Shown here: positions 11,581-23,960 of the stretch, piece after piece
How positions within the stretch are numbered: position 1 is the first letter of the stretch
How the letters are laid out: each line of letters begins with the position of its first letter
NCBI GenBank assembly: GCA_958496175.1
Contig: OY292280.1
Span: 6,696,001 to 6,760,000, forward strand
DNA from: Sisyra terminalis
Taxonomy: Eukaryota > Arthropoda > Insecta > Neuroptera > Sisyridae
Direction: 5' to 3'
Length of the DNA: 64,000 nt
The notes under the pieces: model-generated
Databases searched by the model: none
The model's input: only the letters and a program-made list of their open reading frames with translations
Told to the model about the DNA's origin: nothing
Position numbers and translations under genes: made by a program

Positions 11581-12469
11581 ATTGTATACACTTTTCCTCT
11601 CTATTTAAATTCTGGAATTACAATTCTTCTTGTTCACCGTCTTTTACCTTAAGTGCTTTCATATTACCTTCTGTGGCTTGTTTTTTATAAAATATATTTC
11701 ATTCATAAATTTCTTTTATATCCCACATCAATGTTTGCGATTCTATCCGTCCATTTGCTGTCCACTTCAAAATTGGTCTTACTTCTCAAACATTCATATT
11801 TATAATCCATAAATATTCCCATTTTATGAATTGAAGTTCCCATTTTATTAATTTCATTTTTTGATCCAATTTTTGGATAAATATTATTCTAAATTTACTA
11901 TCCCGTTAGTCTGTACAAAAAAATAAACGCTTTAACGATAGCGATGAACTATTGTATTTACCATAGGTATAACTTATTGCTCCACACATGATAGGTAATT
12001 AGAATAAGTATAGAGGCAGCACTTTATACAAATAATTGAAGGATGAAAGAGTTCAAATTATATACCAAGTTTTAAAAAATGCGCCTAAAGTGTACATTGA
12101 TAAAATGGTTAGATGAAACATTTCACTAAAGAGAAAAAAAAATAGAAAATTTGTATTATGCCTAATGTAGCTAGGGTAGACCTTTGTCAAATAGATGGAA
12201 ACATTATTAAACGTCCATAGATTTTGCAAGAAATAGGAAAATCTACCCTTAAAATTTACTAATTTTTATATATGATATATTGATCGTTGACTTCAAACAT
12301 TATATTTGTTCTTGAAAAATCAACCATTGTTGGTGGCTCGAGAACAAAATCGATCGAATTGCAAAAACAAATTTCAAGTTATGTTAAAATTTACGCAATT
12401 TTAATCACAATTTTATGAAAACCCTAAATGGTGTTCAAAGTGATATCTAAATAAGACAACATTTTACTT

Positions 12470-12620
12470 AAATATTGTTTTCGGCTTCTATTTCAAACAA
12501 GTACACAAGTGGCTACAATTGCATTCTATTACACTATTAAGGTCATTATTTTTGTGTAATGGAATGCGGTCGTCATGACTTATATTCACCGTTTGAAATG
12601 AAGTCTAAACACAATGTTTG
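12470..12620. repeat. Short imperfect foldback
   Basis: GCTTCTATTTCAAAC and GCATTCTATTACAC on the left pair with GTGTAATGGAATGC and GTTTGAAATGAAGTC on the right. A 20-nt AT-rich loop lies between them. No coding content; probably a small MITE. Confidence 0.55.
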
Positions 12621-13225
12621 ATTTTTAGTCGTTGGTCCAAGTGTGAACATAAGTAGCGAATAGCTACTTCAATAAAATGTCTCAAAAATGTGCCAATTAA
12701 TACCAATGCTCGCTTTATAGTGTTTTAACTAGCTTAATTTAAGTTTGAAAATTTTATCTGGTGTGATCAAACTGGACACCAAATTTTCTCATTGTTAAAT
12801 TTATAAAAGAATTTATTTGTAAAATTATGTGACATTAGATCATTTTTGATGATCTAAAATATTTTTCTATTGGTTTCTTGGTCTTTTGTATATTTATAAC
12901 AATCACATTTGGTACTTAATTGTTTTGGATATTCTTCCATTGTTTTTGTGAAGAACCTGGTGTGTTATTTGAAAAATAGGATAGAAATTGAGCACAATGG
13001 AAACGTTTTAGTAGATTGGTTCTTAGGGTAATAGTATCAGGAATGTTGTATTATCGAAGGGTCGAGACCAAGGGGAACATCTAGTCAGCCCCCGAAAATT
13101 ATATTAAAAATTTGGGGGACTAACTTTAAGGATCTTGATGTTAAGAAGCTAAGTTATCTCTTGATTGTTGAGAAAAATTTAAAAATAGAGGAGATATCCT
13201 TTCCTTTTTTCCTATTAGTCTATAG

Positions 13226-13290
13226 CAGTGGTTCTTAACCTAGGTTCAATTGAATCCCGAGGCTTTGGTGAGTCAGTCTCGCGGGTTCGA
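13226..13290 (+). mobile_element. Possible hAT-type terminus
   Basis: CAGTGGTTCTTAACCTAGGT resembles the terminal repeat of many hAT elements (CAGTGGTTCTCAACCT form). A weak complement GGTTAAC lies near 13695, so a 470-bp element is possible, but I could not find a matching end or target duplication. Confidence 0.35.
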
Positions 13291-15132
13291 GATATATCAT
13301 TCTTCAATTGTTAAATAAAATATTCAATATAGATATATATATAAATATACCCAGTGTTTTGAATTTGTAAAGATTATAATTTATTTTTGCAATTAAGAAA
13401 GGAGGATCAGTTCCTCCAAGTCCTACAGTTAACATCCCATACAAAAACAATAGAATCAAAAACATATAGGAAACATGGTTAAGGTTTTGGGAAATTAGAA
13501 TGAAAGATTTTAGTACTATTAGGAGAACCGAATTAGGTAGTTTCCAGTAAGAAAAATAGGGAAAATGAATAGGAAATGTAGATCACTATAAAAATAGAAA
13601 AGACGAAGAAACCAATTAAAAATAGCAATTGCGGAATATTATAATAAAGGCTGTTTGTAGTTTCTGTGAATTTTAAAGGGTCCGTAGCCCATAGGTTAAC
13701 TAAATACCGATTCCAAAATTATCTATATGATGAAAAAGTGTCAAGATATAGGGCCTTGAAAAAAAAACTTTCCAGAAAAATTCGTAAAAAAAATAATAAA
13801 TTAACTATCTCTTAGAGTAATAGATGGAGGAAACTATTGATTGTAAAAAAAAATTTTTGGACTAGCCTGATTAGTGTAAGATAGTAGAACTGATCAGAAC
13901 CCAGTTGTGGAAATGTTCATTGTTGGCAATCATTTATCACAATTGTTTTATAAGAATGCATTTTTTGAAAATGAACAATTTTTTTATGGCTCTTTCACGT
14001 GGAGGATTGCCATATTTGCTTAGTTATTAAAATACATAATTTACAATTTTGATGTGAAACATTTATAATTTGTTATATAAAACCCGAAAACGGTTATTGA
14101 GCATTTTGAAAATGCATAAAAATTGAAATCTAATAAGTACAAGTATAGATAATCAAAGTTATAATATTGAAACATTATTGATCAATTAGTGAAATATATT
14201 GATTGGAAACCATTCCTTAAATACTTTCGCATATAAAGATGGAGTAGATGTCACATAGTGTGACAAGATTATACAAGGAGAAGTCGCGGGTACGAGGAAA
14301 CGTGACGATTGTAGTTCATAAATATATTTTCATTTTTCTTGACACATTTCCCCATTTTGCATTGCAGGATTGGAATACCTTCTTTTATATTATCTTAGGT
14401 AGGGTGACATGTTCTACGAAACGGTCCCTCATTAAAAGTTTAATTTTTTTTTTGTTGAAATTTAGAAGAATGAATAATTTTGTATTATAGAAACTGATCA
14501 TTGAAATATGTCCCTTATGAAAAAAGACATTTAAAGGCATTTTAAATGTTCCAAAACCCATTAAAAGTCGTTTCAAGTTAACTAAAGCATATTAAATGCA
14601 TTGGTTTCAAAATGCCTCTAAATGCCTTTTTTAACAGGGGTGGCTTCGAATGTTCGTTTTGAAAACGCGCAATGAGCGTTTTTAGGGTTACCCTGCAATA
14701 TGACACTCAAGTATTTGAATTGGTTTGTATGACACCCTTGAAACTCAATTAAAGTCATAGACATAGTACTGGTTATAGTCAGTTCAATTAAATAACAAAG
14801 GAAATCAATTGACAAAAACGTGTATTTAGAAAAATAAGTTTTTAGAACATTTTTGTTCATTTCAAGGAATTGCTTTTTGTATATACTTTCCAAAAAAAAA
14901 AATAAAAAAAATAAATAGACTTCATTCAATGTTGTGTTCACATATTATATAAGTATTCCAAAATGTTCTGATTTGTCTTCCGCTTTCCTATCCTTCTTTA
15001 TGTTTTCTTCTTTGTTATTTAGCTAAGAAGAAGGTGCTAAATTGCTTGTTTACATCATCGTGTTTACATTTCAAAGAACAATCGATTTAAATGTCGAGTA
15101 ACGAATGTCAATTAATATCAATAATCATCACA

Positions 15133-15405
15133 AAGCAGTTACGGAGTGATCCAAACTACTTGATGACCACTGATGAAGATTGCTTGGCAATCGAAATACG
15201 TATCTGGGCAATACGTCACGAATATTTTTGTTTGAACTTCTGTTCAAATTTATGTTGGTGGTATGATTTTTATATATTATTATATTAAGTTTATATGTTA
15301 TTATATTAAATTAGTATATTATTATATTAAATTTGTATATTATTATGTTAAATTATACTACATAAATTGGACTGCAATATATTTTATATATTGTATACAC
15401 AATGT
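15133..15405 (+). mobile_element. Right-half copy of the 11255 repeat family, best hammerhead-like core
   Basis: Contains an exact CTGATGA (15170-15176), A, GATTGC-TTG-GCAATC, GAAA (15193-15196), then a hairpin ACGTAT...ATACGT followed by C. The left arm is absent; the tail is TATATTATTATATTAAATT repeats ending TTGTATACAC. Confidence 0.7.
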
Positions 15406-15608
15406 CAATTCGTTACACTAAAGGTACCGATAATCAGTTAAACGAAAACCGCTATTACTATGAGGTCCTATTAGAAAGTGATGGATGGATCCAGGTAAAA
15501 AAGATTCCCGTAAAAGAACCCAATTTTACTGTAGATTTACACATAATGGGAAGATACTGGACATACGGGATTTCCAAACTGCGTTATACGAAACTTAATT
15601 TTATATAG
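15402..15608 (+). other. Unrecognised 68-codon open frame inside a duplicated repeat
   Basis: The frame begins ATGTCAATTCGTTACACTAA directly after the repeat tail and ends at TAG 15606-15608. I do not recognise the protein. Its last 60 or so nt are duplicated at 16589-16660 without the start, so it is more likely part of a transposable element than a gene. Confidence 0.3.
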
Positions 15609-17190
15609 CAAGGAAACTGTAAAAACACAAAAGTAATGAATAAATTTCAATAAAACACAAACCATTTGTTCATTTTTTTATTATTTCTTCGACTTCAATC
15701 GTCTTTTTTGTTATTTTATTTTTCGGATTCCTCACCAAAAATGGATGTACAACAGAAAAAAATATATTTTCTCCGAATTGCGAATATTTAATTCGTATAC
15801 CAAAATTTTGATACTTAATTAACCATATCCGTAATATCGAATTACCATTAAGCGAACATTCATAAAGTGAGGGATTACTGTAGTATTATTTCCTTTTTTG
15901 TGCCCAAATGTTCATTATGGACCGAGGGGATACTAAGATTCTTCCGATACTACGATGTTTTGACGGGTTTTTATAGATCTCGACGAAAAAAAACGAAATT
16001 GAAGAATAAAATTTTTCGATATCCTGCTTAGTTTGCGAAATATCCATCCCTAAAATTGGAAAAATTAATTGATTTTTTTGACGAATTTTTCAAGATTTTC
16101 AAGAAAAAAAATGTAAATGTTTACAACCGTAGCTCCATCAATTGTTTGTGCAAAAAAAAAACATAAACAAGGGGTCCAGGGGCGAAGCCCCTAAAAAGAA
16201 AAAAAATTAGATGTTTATTTACTTTTGGTCAGACTGACTCGCGAATTAAATTAAAAACAAAATCGAAAATGCAATATCTCCAGATATGGGCAACGCTCCC
16301 CAACCCTCACCGGGACTTCACCCCTGCAATCCTTTTTTATAGTTTTTTTAGCACAGAAATAATTGGTGGAGCTACAGTTGTTAACATTTACCGTTTTGTC
16401 ATGATAATCTTGAAAATCCGTCTAAAAAGATCCAAAAACTAAATTAATTTTTCCATTTTTAGGGGTCGATATTTCGTAAACTAAACAAGATATCGAAAAG
16501 TTTTATTCTTCATTTCGTTTTTTTTTTTCGTTGAGATCTATAAGAATCCGTCAAAACATCGTGGTCCCGGAAGAATCGTAGTATCCACGTAGATTCACAA
16601 ATAATGGGAAGATACGGGATTTCCAAACTGCGTTATACGAAACTTAATTTTATATAGCAAGGAAACTGTAAAAACACAAAAGTAATGAATAAATTTCAAT
16701 AACACACAAACCATTTGTTCATTTTTTATTATTTCTTCGACTTCAATCGTCTTTTTTGTTATTTTATTTTTCGGATTCCTCACCAAAAATGGATGTACAA
16801 CAGAAAAAAAAATATTTTCTCTGAATTGCGAATATTTAATTCGTATACCAAAATTTTGATACTTAATTAACCATATCCGTAATATCGAATTTCCATTAAG
16901 CGAACATTCATAAAGTGAGGGATTACTGTAGTATTATTTCCTTTTTTGGGCCCAAATATTCATTATGGACCGAGGGGATACTAAGATTCTTCCGATACTA
17001 CGATGTTTTGACGGGTTTTTATAGATCTTGACGAAAAAAAACGAAAATGAAGAATAAAATTTTTCGATATCCTGCTTAGTTTACGAAATATCCATCCCTA
17101 AAATTGGAAAAATTAATTGATTTTTTTGACGAATTTTTCAAGATTTTCAAGAAAAAAAAAAGGTAAATGTTTACAACCATAGTTCCATCA
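15533..17190. mobile_element. Foldback element flanked by ~600-bp direct duplications
   Basis: Segment 15533-16140 (with TTCCAAACTGCGTTATACGA and, later, CCGATACTACGATGTTTTGA) is repeated almost exactly in the same orientation at 16589-17190. Between them, 16355-16580 is the reverse complement of roughly 15925-16150, so the pieces are arranged A-B-loop-B'-A-B. The loop holds an unusual GC-rich run near 16170 (GGGGCGAAGCCCC, a small hairpin). Confidence 0.78.
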
Positions 17191-17199
17191 ATTGAATTG

Positions 17200-17563
17200 A
17201 AAACAAAGTAGAAAATGCAACGGTGTAAAGAACCATTTCTTTTTTTAATTATTTTTATGAGCCTACAGTTTGATAATATAGGTACCAATAGGCTCAATAG
17301 GTACTATAACTACCATAAATACATGCAGGTCATGCGGGTTATACGAGCACATATGTTAATGACAGTGATAACGCCATCTATCAACAAACGGTGAAACTAT
17401 TATTTAAATGAACTTTGATAGCTGTCAAATGTGTCAAACGTAACATAATATAATAAAAATAAGCTTATTAAACACAATTACGATTAATAGAAAGAATAAA
17501 TTATCAATCATAATATTTAAATAGCGGTGATCATCGAAAAATTACAATTGTTATCGGCTAAAA
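17200..17563 (+). promoter_or_regulatory. Sec6 upstream region
   Basis: About 360 nt between the last repeat and the Sec6 ATG. I see no TATA box in a convincing place. The segment is less repetitive than its surroundings and ends with a short AT-rich leader directly before AAAATGAAT. It must contain the promoter unless an upstream noncoding exon exists. Confidence 0.35.
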
Positions 17564-20500
17564 ATGAATTCCAATATCGAAAAGAAGGAGGCCGAAGCTC
17601 GTTCGGCCGCTATAAAGCATGTAGTTAATATGCTACAACGTCCTGGACAACTTGAAAAAGTTGAACAATACAAAAGAAGGGTAAGCAATAAAAAAGCATC
17701 TGTGGAAGCTTTACTAAAAACGGCCATGCAAAGTCAATTGGATGGAGTCCGGGTTGGCCTTAACCAATTAAACGCTCTTTTGCAAATAATGCAAGAGATT
17801 AAAACCAGGTTGGTGATGGTATTGATAAACTTTTTCCGTATTACCATCGACTTTTGCTTATAGTATGGCATCCATGAGCTTATTGGTCACCGATGTCGTT
17901 AGTTTATCTAATCAGTTGCAAGATATCAAAGAAGAAAATATGAGGCATTCGCAGTACGCCACTGCTATGGATAATCTAAAACACATATTCACGGTTCCTG
18001 ATAGTGTGGAAAAGACCAAACAATGGATCAATGAAGGAAAGCTTCTTCATACTCACCAGGTATACTAACTTTTGGAGACTAGTGCTGCCCCTACAGCAGG
18101 GGTCGGAAAATGTTCAGGGTAGCAAAGAGGAAAAGAAAAAAAGATTTAAGGGAGGGGTAAGGTTTCAAGGTAGAAAAAAATACTTTTTTTGCGATTTTTT
18201 TTCTTAAATATGGATTGAGTAATTTTATTCGGACCTTTTGTACATTATTGAACATACTTTCGACAATATAGGGTAATTTTTTCATGCTAAAATATTGAAG
18301 CATAAGCCGGTAACAGAGCTTCCCCCAGAACGTCCTGAGAAAAAAACAATTAGCGGTGTTCACCATAACTCGGCTAGAAATTATTTGAAAATAAAAAACC
18401 AAGAAAAATTAGTCAAATTATGATCAAATCTTCCCCCCTACGTTCTCTGATAATTTTTTTTTTCATTTAAAAATTTTTGGCGGCCATTTAAAGTGTAAAC
18501 TGTTATTTTTCAATAAAAATTCCGCCTTTTTGGGGGGTGGAAAACAGCTTTAATGAAAAAAAAATGTTTTTACCAAACGTTGGGGGGCGGTATTTTATAT
18601 GTCAAAAATGTGTATAAAGTTTGTAATGAATCGGTCAAGTATTAGGTTGTTCGGAAAGTAATTTCGCTTTTTTTGTGATAATAAAAGGCAATTTTCATAT
18701 AGTGAATAAATATTTTATTAAATTATATATTGGCCATTCTGGTTCAATACCTTTTGCCATTTTTCTAGCTGCAGTATGATTTTTCACTGAAAAAATTTTT
18801 GCTCTTTTTTTAGCCACAAAATGTTTTTGGGGGATTTTTGACTTCCTTGTTTGAAGTAAAGGTTTTACCGTCTAAAAGATTTTGCAGTGGTCAAAATCAA
18901 TAATAAATCGAAGGTGTCAGATCTGTAAAATTGATAGGTATGCTATTTTATTCTATTCAAGTTGTAAAAACGTTTGGGAGGGCACAAAACTTGTATGAGG
19001 TCAAATTTCTCCCCATAAAAACATAGGGAACCCATATATCGAGGTTCGAGGTTAATCCTAGGTCTTTCAAGTGGGTCATTAACAATTGAATTTGGTAAAT
19101 TTTACTTTTTACCGAACTCACGTACTGTTATTCACCGATTTAAATCAACTAATGATTGCATTGTGACTTGATCAGCTTCAACCGGTCTTCCAGACCGTGA
19201 TGCATCTTCGACATCCAAATTGCCGACGATCCAAATTTCACAAACTAGTTTTGGCACTGGCGTGCTGCCAATACATCTTCTGCATATACATCGATTAATA
19301 TTTTCTTGATTGGACAGCATTTTACCTTTTCTACAGTGAAAAAGGAATATATGAAGAAAATTCTGGTTTTTGCTCTCCATATTTAAGAGGATACACACCT
19401 AAAACTATTGCGTAGAATAACTTGAGCTTTTTCACATACAAGCCTAATTATATTAGCTCTCAAAACATACAATGATTATACGGTTTAATTATAAAATGAG
19501 TGCAAAAAAATACAATTAAATCTTTTATCGGGAATAAACGAAATTACTTTCCGAACAACCCATTAGTTTTGAAATGACAGTGAACACGGACTTTGAAAAA
19601 GTATTTTTGAGAAAAACGCGTCTAAAGTTTATGAACTACCCCGATCGCCCGCAGCAGTTAGAGTTGGAGCGTTAAAGGCCAGGAGATTAATAAGACAATA
19701 ACTTTAAGAATATTGCTTCTATCGATCTAAAATTTTAAGGACATATTCTTGAAATGTTAAACAATAAGATAAGAGAAAAAATAAAATATCGATTTTTCGA
19801 AAGTAAAAACCCTAACCCCTCCCTTAAAGAGTCGGTAGTCTTCGGAATTACTAAAATTTAACAGCTTCAACAAGAAATTCATCTAATTATTTTTACAGTT
19901 AATGCAGTTTTTCAATTTCAGTGCCTTTCAGACTTGGAAAATTCTCGTAACGACCTCTTACTGGAGTTGCATAAACTACCGAACCAGTCTCCGCATGATA
20001 AAATGATGCTGAAACAATATTTCCAAGATGTGGAAATGTTATCTTCGCTTCTGGAAAAGCAGTTACGTTTAATTCTCGGTAGAACATTAAACACTGTACG
20101 TAAAGAACCGACAGGTCTTGTAACCGCACTACGTATCATTGAACGTGAAGAAAAGTACGACCAGGAAGCTCTAAAGCTTCATAAACAAACCGGCTTTCTT
20201 CCTCCGGGTAGACCAAAGAAGTGGCGGGACATGGTCTTTGAGGTTCTCGAAAAATCGGTGGCCACAAGAATTGAGGGGACCCATGTTGATGAACGGGAAA
20301 ACAATAAGATGTGGTTGGTCGTCTATTTGGAGTTGACTCGACAGTTGATTGTCGAGGATTTACGGGTGGTCAAAACACTATGCGTTCCTTGTTTTCCACC
20401 GTTTTACGATATTTTCAATAAATATGTTCAAATGTACCATAGTTGTTTATCGAAACATGTAAATAATTTTCTTAGATAACATAATTCGATCCATTATACC

Positions 20501-23500
20501 ATTTTTTTTTTTTAGTTGCAAGAAGTTATTCAAAATGGATTAGAAGGAAATGAATATGTTTCTCTGCTGTCGTGGGTGATGAACACTTACGGAGGTACTG
20601 AAATGATGCAACATCCAGAAATCGGAGTTGATGTTGCATCACTCGGTCCATTATTATCTCCGGATATTATTGAAAATCTACAAAGTGAATATTTAAAGGT
20701 ATTCAAATACAAGAATTAATATTAAACTAGCGTAGAACCCGTTAGGCTCCATCCTAGCGGAAAGTATTACGGACAGAGATCAGCTGCTTAAATGAAATGC
20801 AGCTAAATGAATACAGATGGAGTGAGAAAAACTATTTCTCTGCACCAACAAAACCGCTTCACCGATCAGCAATCTTAATGTATAAGATTGACATATATAT
20901 TGGGCAAAAGCGGATTTAGGGGGGGGCACGTGCCCCGTGCCCCCCAAGGGTATTTTTGTGTACTGTGGAGATTCCATAACAGTACATACTTAGAAGCAAA
21001 TCAAATTATTAAATTTGTTTAAAATATATGAATATAGTAACAGAAAGAACATTAGTGAAACTCTAGTCTATGTCTGGCTGGAATTGCGATTTTGTTTCGT
21101 GATTCCTATCACGCTCTGGCAAATGAAAGACGAAATTGCCTCCCCCCCCAGAAAAAAATCATGAATCCGCCCTTGATTATTGGGTGTACCGAAAATCCCC
21201 ATTATTCTCATAATTCTCCACTGCACTTCTAAACAACAATACAGTGTAATCTCACTAATCCGGCACTACTAAAAACCGGAGGGTGCCGGATTATTGGAAC
21301 GTTCTGATTACACTGATCATAGTGAATAAGTCATAGGTAATGAATAAAATAAAGCATTTCATAGAAGAAATAAATGTATGCCCAGGTATAGAGGGGCGAG
21401 AGAGGCGTATGCCGGATTAGTGAGATTATACTGTATATATAACAATATCACCCCCATCCCCTTAATTTATTAGTTTTTTCCAGGGCTTTTTCTGCAGAGG
21501 AGTTTACATAACCGTGTTGCAGCCTAAAATTTTCTCTGTTAACATTTCTAAAGCACTTTAGGGTATTTTATTGATCGACGAAAATTGATTAGGAATTTTT
21601 GACATTTCTTCGACTTTCTGGCATACGAAGAAAGAACCATCAAGAGGAAAAACTAATTTAATAGTTCACATTCTCTTTAATCTTAATGATTGACTCGTTT
21701 ATTTTGAAAGTGGTGTAAGTCCATTTCAACGACGGCCTATATGGTGATTCTTCTTGTAACTAGAACAAAGTATGCCAATTATTTAACTGCTAAGTTTTGA
21801 CAAATTACTGATTTCATTTTAGTTGTTAACAAAAACGCCAATTATTCCCTCCTCCTTAGTATCTTTTGTTCCTATGGTTAAAAATGATAATACTGTAGGG
21901 ATTGTTCTTGAAATGGACTTAACTCATTTTCAAAATAAACAGTTTAATTAATGATATGAAAATAGTTAAAAAATATCTTTAGTAGTTTTTTTTTTCAACT
22001 TTGTTTCTTTAGTTTAAATGAATTGTTTCCTTTAGAATATGGAAAAGAATTATATCGAATGGATGCAAAATACATTAATATCGGAAAAGCAAGAATGGCA
22101 AAAGGCCAATCCACCAGAAGAAGTCGGAACTAATGGATATTTTCGAACAGCCGCTCCTGTTATTATTTTCCAAATGATTGATCAAAATTTATTAGTAACG
22201 AGAATAATGAGGTTTGTAACTTAAAAGGGTTTATCCGGATCTGTATGGCCAGTTGGTCCCCAAATGGGACCCTATATCAAAACTTATGTTAAAATATCGA
22301 CTTGATATACAAACAAATTTTATGTACATTTCGCGACCAAATTCCCCTTTGACCTTGAGATATGGGGAAAACTACGATATTTTAACATAAGTTTTGATAG
22401 GTTCCCATCTGGAGGCCAACTTACGTTATAGATCCGGCTTAACTCTTTATCAAAACACAAGTAGCAACTGTTATTTTCCATTTTAAATTTATAGTATACA
22501 ATATATAAAATATATTGTGATCGTATTTAACTGGCTCATTACAGCAGTTACGGAGCGAACTACTTGATCATTGAGGAAGATTGCTTGACAATCGAAATAC
22601 GGATCTAGGCAATACGTCAAAAATACATTTTGTTTGCGCTTTTGTTCAAATTTGTGTTTATAGATTACTTTTGTGAATTATATTTCATAAATAGGACCAC
22701 AATATGTTTTATATATTACATAACCAGTATAACTTTAAAGTCAGCGAAAAAATCTTGAAACTTTGCTGCTACATTGGTCTTTTTTTGCTTTAGTCAAGAA
22801 CTTACCGATAAGGCATTGTTACTAAGTGTAGATCAAGTAATTAAATATGGGGAATCTTATCGAGATTGTATTATTGAATTTAAAAACCGACATTTTGAAG
22901 ATCGAAGTAAAATGCACTTTTTCACGCATTATATGATCACAATTGTGAATAACTGTCTACAATTTAATGAGTTATCGATGAAACTGAAACAGCAATATTG
23001 GACCCCAAAATGGGATGATCCTTTGTCCGGAAAACTTCACAAGGTTTTAAATACGTATTCCGTGAGTTTCCATAAGAATTATGTATTAATTTATTTGCAT
23101 TGAGATTACAGGATTTTGTTTATTTCAGACCCTTCGAGATGAGGCAGGCTTGATTCTCTTGGAAGAGGCTTTTTTGGATTTGGATAAACATTTCGAAGAG
23201 TTGTTCACCCCCCGTTGGGTGTTAAGTTCTATTGCTGTTGACACAATTTGTGTCACGTTAGAGGATTATTTTCAGGTACATTTCATTACAGTATAGCGAC
23301 TTCTAAACCGGGGATGCTGGAAAAGTTCTTAACTATTTAAATTGTTGAATTTTTGATAATTAATTTCGCAAAAAATGTATTTATTTTTGATGCTATGATT
23401 TTTGTGACCAATGTTTATTAGTCTACTAAAAGTTTTGAATGTGTTACAAAGGATATAAAAATGATTTTTCAATTTAGGACTATTGTCACTTATGTGAGGA

Positions 23501-23960
23501 AAACTTCGACTATATTATGAATGAGGCTGAAACGTTAGTGGCTAAACGTTACATAATTGCGATGTTGTCGAAAAAAATATCGTTCAAAACAATCGACGAA
23601 TGTTTGATGAGTACCAAGAAAATTTCCCACGAGGCCAATCAACTGAAATCACTTTTTGCACGCACCGTTCCCAATATATCCGAAAGTGATTCCCAGTTCA
23701 ACGTGATTTTGCTATTGACCGAAGTTCTGGAGTGCCGGGAACCGGAAATGATCACCCTCGATTTGCATAATTTAGTCGACAAGTATCCAGATGTTACCGA
23801 GGACCACCTGCTGCGATTGTTGAGTTTAAGAAGTGACATTCCCCGAGCAGAAGCCCGTGAAAAAGTCGCTGCTGTCATGGAAAATCGAGATGTTACACAT
23901 CTTACCAATCGAAGCATATTTAAGCAAATTGTTTTTCCCGATCGTATTTTAAATTGGTAG
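17564..23960 (+). CDS. Sec6: Exocyst complex component Sec6 (EXOC3)
   Basis: Eight exons join in frame: 17564-17808, 17864-18059, 19922-20458, 20516-20698, 22036-22211, 22794-23061, 23129-23275, 23478-23960 (2235 nt, 744 residues), the usual length for Sec6. The protein is a subunit of the octameric exocyst, which tethers secretory vesicles to the plasma membrane before SNARE-driven fusion. Conserved stretches are visible along its length: QLDGVRVGLNQL and ENMRHSQYATAM in the coiled-coil N-terminus, HKLPNQSPHDKMMLKQYF, TLNTVRKEPT, FLPPGRPKKW, KMWLVVYLELTRQLI, VVKTLCVPCFPPFYD, GLEGNEYVSLLSWVMNTY, TAAPVIIFQMIDQNL and, near the end, LLRLLSLRSDIPRAEAREKV. The start ATG is the first in frame and matches the family's N-terminus. 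Intron 1 is 55 nt; introns 2, 4 and 5 carry transposons. The gene is convergent with DENND6. Confidence 0.96.
18642..19563 (-). mobile_element. Decayed mariner element in Sec6 intron 2
   Basis: Terminal repeats TTAGGTTGTTCGGAAAGTAA (left) and TTACTTTCCGAACAACC (right) next to TA are of mariner type. On the minus strand, 19132-19398 reads a fragment of mariner transposase N-terminus: FLHIFLFHCRKGK, then LVCEIWIVGNLDVEDASRSG and RPVEADQ, matching the helix-turn-helix region and its SGRPxE linker. The element is about 0.92 kb against roughly 1.3 kb for an intact mariner, and the DDD catalytic region is absent, so it cannot move by itself. Confidence 0.85.
19132..19398 (-). pseudogene. Mariner transposase N-terminal remnant
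   Basis: An 88-codon open frame inside the mariner at 18642-19563. It keeps the RKGK and DVEDASRSGRPVE segments typical of the paired-like DNA-binding domain but lacks the catalytic domain. Confidence 0.75.
20905..21176. mobile_element. hAT-like fragment with GGGGGGGCACGTGCCCC ends
   Basis: Left part GCGGATTTAGGGGGGGGCAC and right part (minus strand) CAAGGGCGGATTCATGA share the GGCGGATT form typical of some hAT ends, separated by about 230 nt of unrelated AT-rich DNA. It lies in Sec6 intron 4. Confidence 0.45.
21242..21433. mobile_element. pogo/Tigger-like MITE, copy 1
   Basis: The ends CAGTGTAATCTCACTAATCC and ...GGATTAGTGAGATTATACTG are complementary and flanked by TA on each side. About 190 bp with no coding capacity. 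Close relatives lie at 49902-50100 and 50192-50405. Confidence 0.8.
21450..21660. repeat. Dispersed repeat, copy 1
   Basis: Contains AATTTATTAGTTTTTTCCAG, GTTTACATAACCGTGTTGCA and TTCTTCGACTTTCTGGCATA. It matches 52745-52920 in the same orientation with moderate divergence. Type unknown. Confidence 0.6.
22228..22441. mobile_element. Foldback MITE in Sec6 intron 5
   Basis: TATCAAAACTTATGTTAAAA on the left pairs with TTTTAACATAAGTTTTGATA on the right, and GATCTGTATGGCCAGTTGG with CCAACTTACGTTATAGATC more loosely. Total about 214 bp. Confidence 0.7.
22541..22735 (+). mobile_element. Right-half copy of the 11255 repeat family
   Basis: Shows CAGTTACGGAGCGAACTACT, TTGAGGA (22571-22577), a GATTGC hairpin with one mismatch, GAAA, then AATACGGATCTAGGCAATAC. 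More diverged than the copies at 15133 and 53330. Confidence 0.65.

Larger units (their letters stand above)
11581..15132. other. Gene-free intergenic stretch
   Basis: I see no supportable coding gene. The sequence is AT-rich with only short chance frames. Contents I can name: a small foldback at 12470-12620 and a possible hAT end at 13226. A cluster of degenerate AAATGCC/GGCATTT repeats lies near 14530-14640. Confidence 0.6.

Noticed and set aside
13275..13300. tRNA-like B box (GGTTCGAGAT)
   Set aside because: No A box at the right distance and no cloverleaf; not a tRNA or SINE head.
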